This document shows, piece after piece, positions 6,905-9,036 of a stretch of DNA of 9,036 bases (position 1 is the first letter of the stretch; each line of letters opens with the position of its first letter). The DNA is from an uncultured Synergistia bacterium (GTDB lineage Bacteria > Eremiobacterota > SpSt-956 > JAKJGF01): positions 1 through 9,036 of the forward strand of contig CALARM010001036.1 of NCBI GenBank assembly GCA_937888925.1, read 5' to 3'. The notes beneath the pieces were generated by a model. It was not told the origin of the DNA. It searched no databases and saw only the letters and a list, made by a program, of their open reading frames with translations. The translations under genes and the position numbers were made by a program.

Positions 6905-6909
6905 TTCAA
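6881..6909 (-). promoter_or_regulatory. Sigma-70 type promoter for the antitoxin-toxin-reductase operon
   Basis: On the minus strand, TTGAAC (6904-6909) is followed after exactly 17 bases by a perfect TATAAT (6881-6886). The -35 box matches four of six consensus positions. It stands directly before the antitoxin gene and is embedded in the palindromic operator, so it is the best-supported promoter of the window. Confidence 0.75.
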
Positions 6910-6915
6910 TATACC

Positions 6916-6936
6916 TTCACCCTTTACGCATCACGA
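6916..6936 (-). repeat. Short heptamer tract at the pdxA 3' end
   Basis: Read on the minus strand the units are TCGTGAT, GCGTAAA and GGGTGAA, three members of the NNGTGAN/NNGTAAN type in 7-bp register. The tract encodes the last residues (RDA) and the TAA stop of the PdxA gene. GCGTAAA also occurs as a unit at 5589-5595. Confidence 0.65.
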
Positions 6937-7949
6937 TGATATTTCGTATATACAGGCTTTCCCTTTTTTCTTACGAGCTCTACGGCGAGTTCCACTGCTT
7001 TTACGAGACTCTCCTGATTGGCTTTGCCTTTCCAGGCTATATCAAAACCTGTTCCATGATCCACTGATGTTCTTATATATGGCAATCCTGCCGTCATTGT
7101 GACTGTTTTATAAAAATCGTAGGTTTTAGAAGCTATATGTCCCTGATCATGATAGAGAGAAAGTATGGCATCAAATTTTCCTTTTATTCCCAGATGATAT
7201 ATGGAATCTGCTCCCACAGGACCTTCTACGTTAATACCCTTCTGTCTTGCTTCTTGTACGGCAGGTATCATTTCTTCTATTTCTTCTCTTCCGAATAGTC
7301 CTCCGTCACTGCTGTGGGGATTAAGACCGGGAAGACCTATAACAGGTTTTTTATATCCCAGGTTTTTCATCTGATTGTCTATATTTATCAGGGATTTCAG
7401 GATATTTTCTTTTTTTACGAGTGAAATTGCATCTTTCAGAGATAAATGCCTTGATAAAAAAAAGATTTTTAAATTTTCTATGCAGAAGATTGTGTCTATA
7501 GAAGTTATACCTGCAAAATCTTTAAGTATTTCTGTATGCCCTCCTTCATAACCTGCCATTTTGAGAGCTTCTTTATTTATGGGACCTGTTACCATAGCAG
7601 AAGCAAGACCTTTTAAACACAGGGATGAACAGGTTTTAAGCAGATTGTAAGTATATTCACCTGATTCTGCCGAAACCTGTCTCTTCTGTATTTCAGACAG
7701 TAATGGTATATGTAAAATTTCATTGTTTGATGATATATCGTTAATCTCATCAAGGGAATTCAATTTTACGAGAGGGAATGCATGAGAATTTCCGCAGAGC
7801 CCATTGGCTTCATTCAGAAGATTAAAATCTCCTGCAGGAATAATTTTAACCTTTGACGTTATAAAAGATCTGATGGTTTTAATGGTTATTTCAGGTCCCA
7901 CGCCGGCAGGGTCTCCGGTACTTATCAGAATATAAGGCGTTTTTTTCAT
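6924..7949 (-). CDS. pdxA: 4-hydroxythreonine-4-phosphate dehydrogenase family protein (PdxA)
   Basis: This 341-residue protein is a PdxA-family dehydrogenase, full length for the family. PdxA oxidises 4-phospho-hydroxy-L-threonine with NAD(P) in the DXP-dependent vitamin B6 pathway, as a cytoplasmic metal-dependent dimer. Visible motifs are GDPAGVGPE (12-20), TGPINKEAL (121-129), GGHTE (136-140, His138/Thr139 at the substrate phosphate site), GLNPHSSDGG (208-217) and YHDQG (266-270), then RTSVDHGTGFDIA (293-305). The three metal ligands of the E. coli enzyme correspond to His168, His212 and His267, all present. The GHIA-KT-DF stretch after YHDQ differs from the E. coli pattern and recalls PdxA2-like relatives acting on four-carbon sugar-acid phosphates, so the substrate is not certain. 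The ATG lies 4 bp after the HEAT gene stop, with a weak AGG 8 nt ahead. Its stop falls in a heptamer tract. Confidence 0.93.
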   Translation of the reverse strand: MKKTPYILISTGDPAGVGPEITIKTIRSFITSKVKIIPAGDFNLLNEANGLCGNSHAFPLVKLNSLDEINDISSNNEILHIPLLSEIQKRQVSAESGEYTYNLLKTCSSLCLKGLASAMVTGPINKEALKMAGYEGGHTEILKDFAGITSIDTIFCIENLKIFFLSRHLSLKDAISLVKKENILKSLINIDNQMKNLGYKKPVIGLPGLNPHSSDGGLFGREEIEEMIPAVQEARQKGINVEGPVGADSIYHLGIKGKFDAILSLYHDQGHIASKTYDFYKTVTMTAGLPYIRTSVDHGTGFDIAWKGKANQESLVKAVELAVELVRKKGKPVYTKYHRDA

Positions 7950-7953
7950 ATGC

Positions 7954-8685
7954 TTAACCTGTGCAGATTATTTCTAACTGCCTCTCTTCCGGATAGCTAT
8001 CCTTTATTATTACAAAATCCTTTACTTTTTCTGTTTTCTTTTCTTCAATTATTTTTTCAAATAGCTTTGAAAGTTCTTCAGAGCCATTGTTCTCTTTTAT
8101 TTTTTTCAGGGTTTCTTCAAGGAACATTAAATCTTCAGGTGTTATATTATCAGGAAGGTTAAAGATAAGGTATTTTATGGAATCTGCCACATAGGTTCTT
8201 GTATTGCCGAGATCATCTATGAGAGATTTTACCATATATGGCAGTACATATGGCTCTCCAAGCTTTCCCAGCGCTTCTGCTGCAAAATATCTCACATAGC
8301 CTTCTCTGTCATCAAGAGCCTCCAGTAAAGGTACAATTGCTGTTTTTTCTCTGATTTTTCCGAGAATTCTTGCTGCAAAACTTCTTACAGGCCAGTAACT
8401 GTTCTTCAGCTCATCTATAAAAAATGAAGAAAGAGTTGATATGTATTTTTTTATAATTCTATGAACCGACTTCTGTTCCATATGTTCAAGAGCTGTCCAG
8501 GAAGCTCTTCTTACAGATAGTTCTCTGTCCATAAGGGATAAGACAAGTGGCTCTACAGCATTATTACATCTCAGTTCTCCGAGCTTTTTTGCTGCAGTCA
8601 GTCTTTCCTGACAGTTACCTTCTTTGAGAGATTTTATATACTCATTCATCTGCATTTCTTTTTTATCTTCGGAATAAAATTTCAT
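7954..8685 (-). CDS. HEAT-repeat protein
   Basis: A 243-residue soluble all-helical protein with about five HEAT repeats of the PBS-lyase type: roughly 23-53, 54-84, 91-123, 124-157 and 158-176. The clearest are those with VRSFAARILGKI and VRYFAAEALGKLG. A charged helical tail (about 185-225) and a short beta-like end follow. No signal peptide, membrane segment or catalytic motif is visible; such proteins are usually binding scaffolds. I prefer ATG 8683-8685 over an in-frame GTG eight codons upstream (8707-8709), because that GTG lies in a heptamer tract and has no Shine-Dalgarno, whereas AAAGAG precedes the ATG by 7 nt. A further ATG at residue 13 is possible. The stop is 4 bp from the pdxA start, so the two genes are probably co-translated; a link to B6 metabolism is not implied. 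Confidence 0.85.
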   Translation of the reverse strand: MKFYSEDKKEMQMNEYIKSLKEGNCQERLTAAKKLGELRCNNAVEPLVLSLMDRELSVRRASWTALEHMEQKSVHRIIKKYISTLSSFFIDELKNSYWPVRSFAARILGKIREKTAIVPLLEALDDREGYVRYFAAEALGKLGEPYVLPYMVKSLIDDLGNTRTYVADSIKYLIFNLPDNITPEDLMFLEETLKKIKENNGSEELSKLFEKIIEEKKTEKVKDFVIIKDSYPEERQLEIICTG

Positions 8686-8704
8686 TAATTGTCTCTTTCT
8701 TCCC

Positions 8705-8732
8705 GTCACGCGCTAAGCGTTACGGATCACGA
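8705..8732 (-). repeat. Degenerate heptamer tract before the HEAT gene
   Basis: Read on the minus strand the units are TCGTGAT, CCGTAAC, GCTTAGC and GCGTGAC, all in 7-bp register with the NNGTGAN consensus. The tract lies between the probable -10 box and the start of the HEAT gene, so it is in that gene's leader. Confidence 0.6.
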
Positions 8733-8735
8733 TTT

Positions 8736-8766
8736 AATATATTCGAGACAGTTATTTAATTGTCAT
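8736..8766 (-). promoter_or_regulatory. Possible promoter of the HEAT-pdxA operon
   Basis: On the minus strand ATGACA (8761-8766, five of six to TTGACA) is followed after 19 bases by TATATT (8736-8741, five of six to TATAAT). The spacing is longer than the ideal 17 and the region is AT-rich, so this is only a candidate. It lies in the 97-base gap between the beta-flower gene and the HEAT gene. Confidence 0.3.
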
Positions 8767-8782
8767 TCCTTCGTTTAAAGTC

Positions 8783-9036
8783 TTACTTTTTCATTTGATT
8801 TTTATTTATATCACCATGGCGAAACATATCCGTATAATAAATACAGAATGCTGCAATAATCCAGTCTTTACCACCTGTATCACCTGTAAAGTAACCTGCT
8901 GTCTGGTAGTCTCTTGTTTCAATTCTTCCTTCCTGAATATAACCTACGGGAGAAAAATTTGAATTTTCTAAACGATTTCCTCTGAAAAAACCTATGGGAT
9001 TGAAATTTTCATCATGGAATTTTCCTCCGTCAAAAT
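8783..9036 (-). CDS. C-terminal part of a probable beta-flower repeat protein
   Basis: The last 83 codons of a gene entering from the right edge, ending at TAA 8783-8785; the start lies outside the window. Three tandem units of about 16-17 residues are visible, each with a charged strand, an N/D-x-x-P/T-x-G turn and an aromatic strand: KFHDENFNPIGFF, RLENSNFSPVGYI and RIETRDYQTAGYF. They are followed by DWIIAAFCIYY and a polar tail. This matches the pattern of small beta-flower (4- or 5-fold) domain proteins, in which the repeated strands close into a ring and a tryptophan/aromatic segment ends the domain. The function of that family is unknown to me. It runs in the same direction as the HEAT gene, 97 bp upstream of it. 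Confidence 0.6.
   Translation of the reverse strand, partial: FDGGKFHDENFNPIGFFRGNRLENSNFSPVGYIQEGRIETRDYQTAGYFTGDTGGKDWIIAAFCIYYTDMFRHGDINKNQMKK

Noticed and set aside
8686..8709. GTG start eight codons upstream in the HEAT gene
   Set aside because: The GTG belongs to a heptamer unit (GCGTGAC), has no ribosome binding site and would add residues encoded by or next to the repeat.

Overview
The window is AT-rich bacterial DNA in which every convincing gene lies on the minus strand. In transcription order (right to left) these are: the tail of a probable beta-flower repeat protein (8783-9036); a HEAT-repeat protein and a PdxA-type dehydrogenase separated by 4 bp (8685-6924); an antitoxin, a PemK/MazF-like toxin and an iron-sulfur flavoprotein-like reductase with overlapping ends (6862-5612); and a 1688-residue membrane-anchored Ser/Thr kinase carrying TPR and WD40 repeats (5441-375). 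The left 374 bases hold no gene but are full of repeats.

The organism cannot be named from this window. A giant kinase with two seven-bladed WD40 propellers, stand-alone HEAT proteins, beta-flower repeats, PdxA, a toxin-antitoxin pair and many short tandem repeats all suggest a free-living bacterium with complex signalling, probably from an uncultured or sparsely sampled phylum. Strong Shine-Dalgarno sites and a near-consensus sigma-70 promoter rule out an archaeal or eukaryotic source for practical purposes.

Gene cooperation: the antitoxin, toxin and flavoprotein form one coupled operon with its own promoter. A perfect 10-bp inverted repeat over the -10 box is the likely autorepression operator. 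The HEAT protein and PdxA are probably co-transcribed. The kinase has its own leader, which contains a tandem heptamer array next to a strong ribosome binding site.

The most striking non-coding structure is a family of 7-bp tandem repeats with the common form NNGTGAN (or its reverse complement NTCACNN). They occupy six places, essentially every loose gene border, and three genes take their stop codon and last few residues from them. A second repeat type, an imperfect palindrome of about 164 bp with a half copy beside it, lies downstream of the kinase. No recognised anti-phage island, CRISPR array, tRNA or rRNA was seen.
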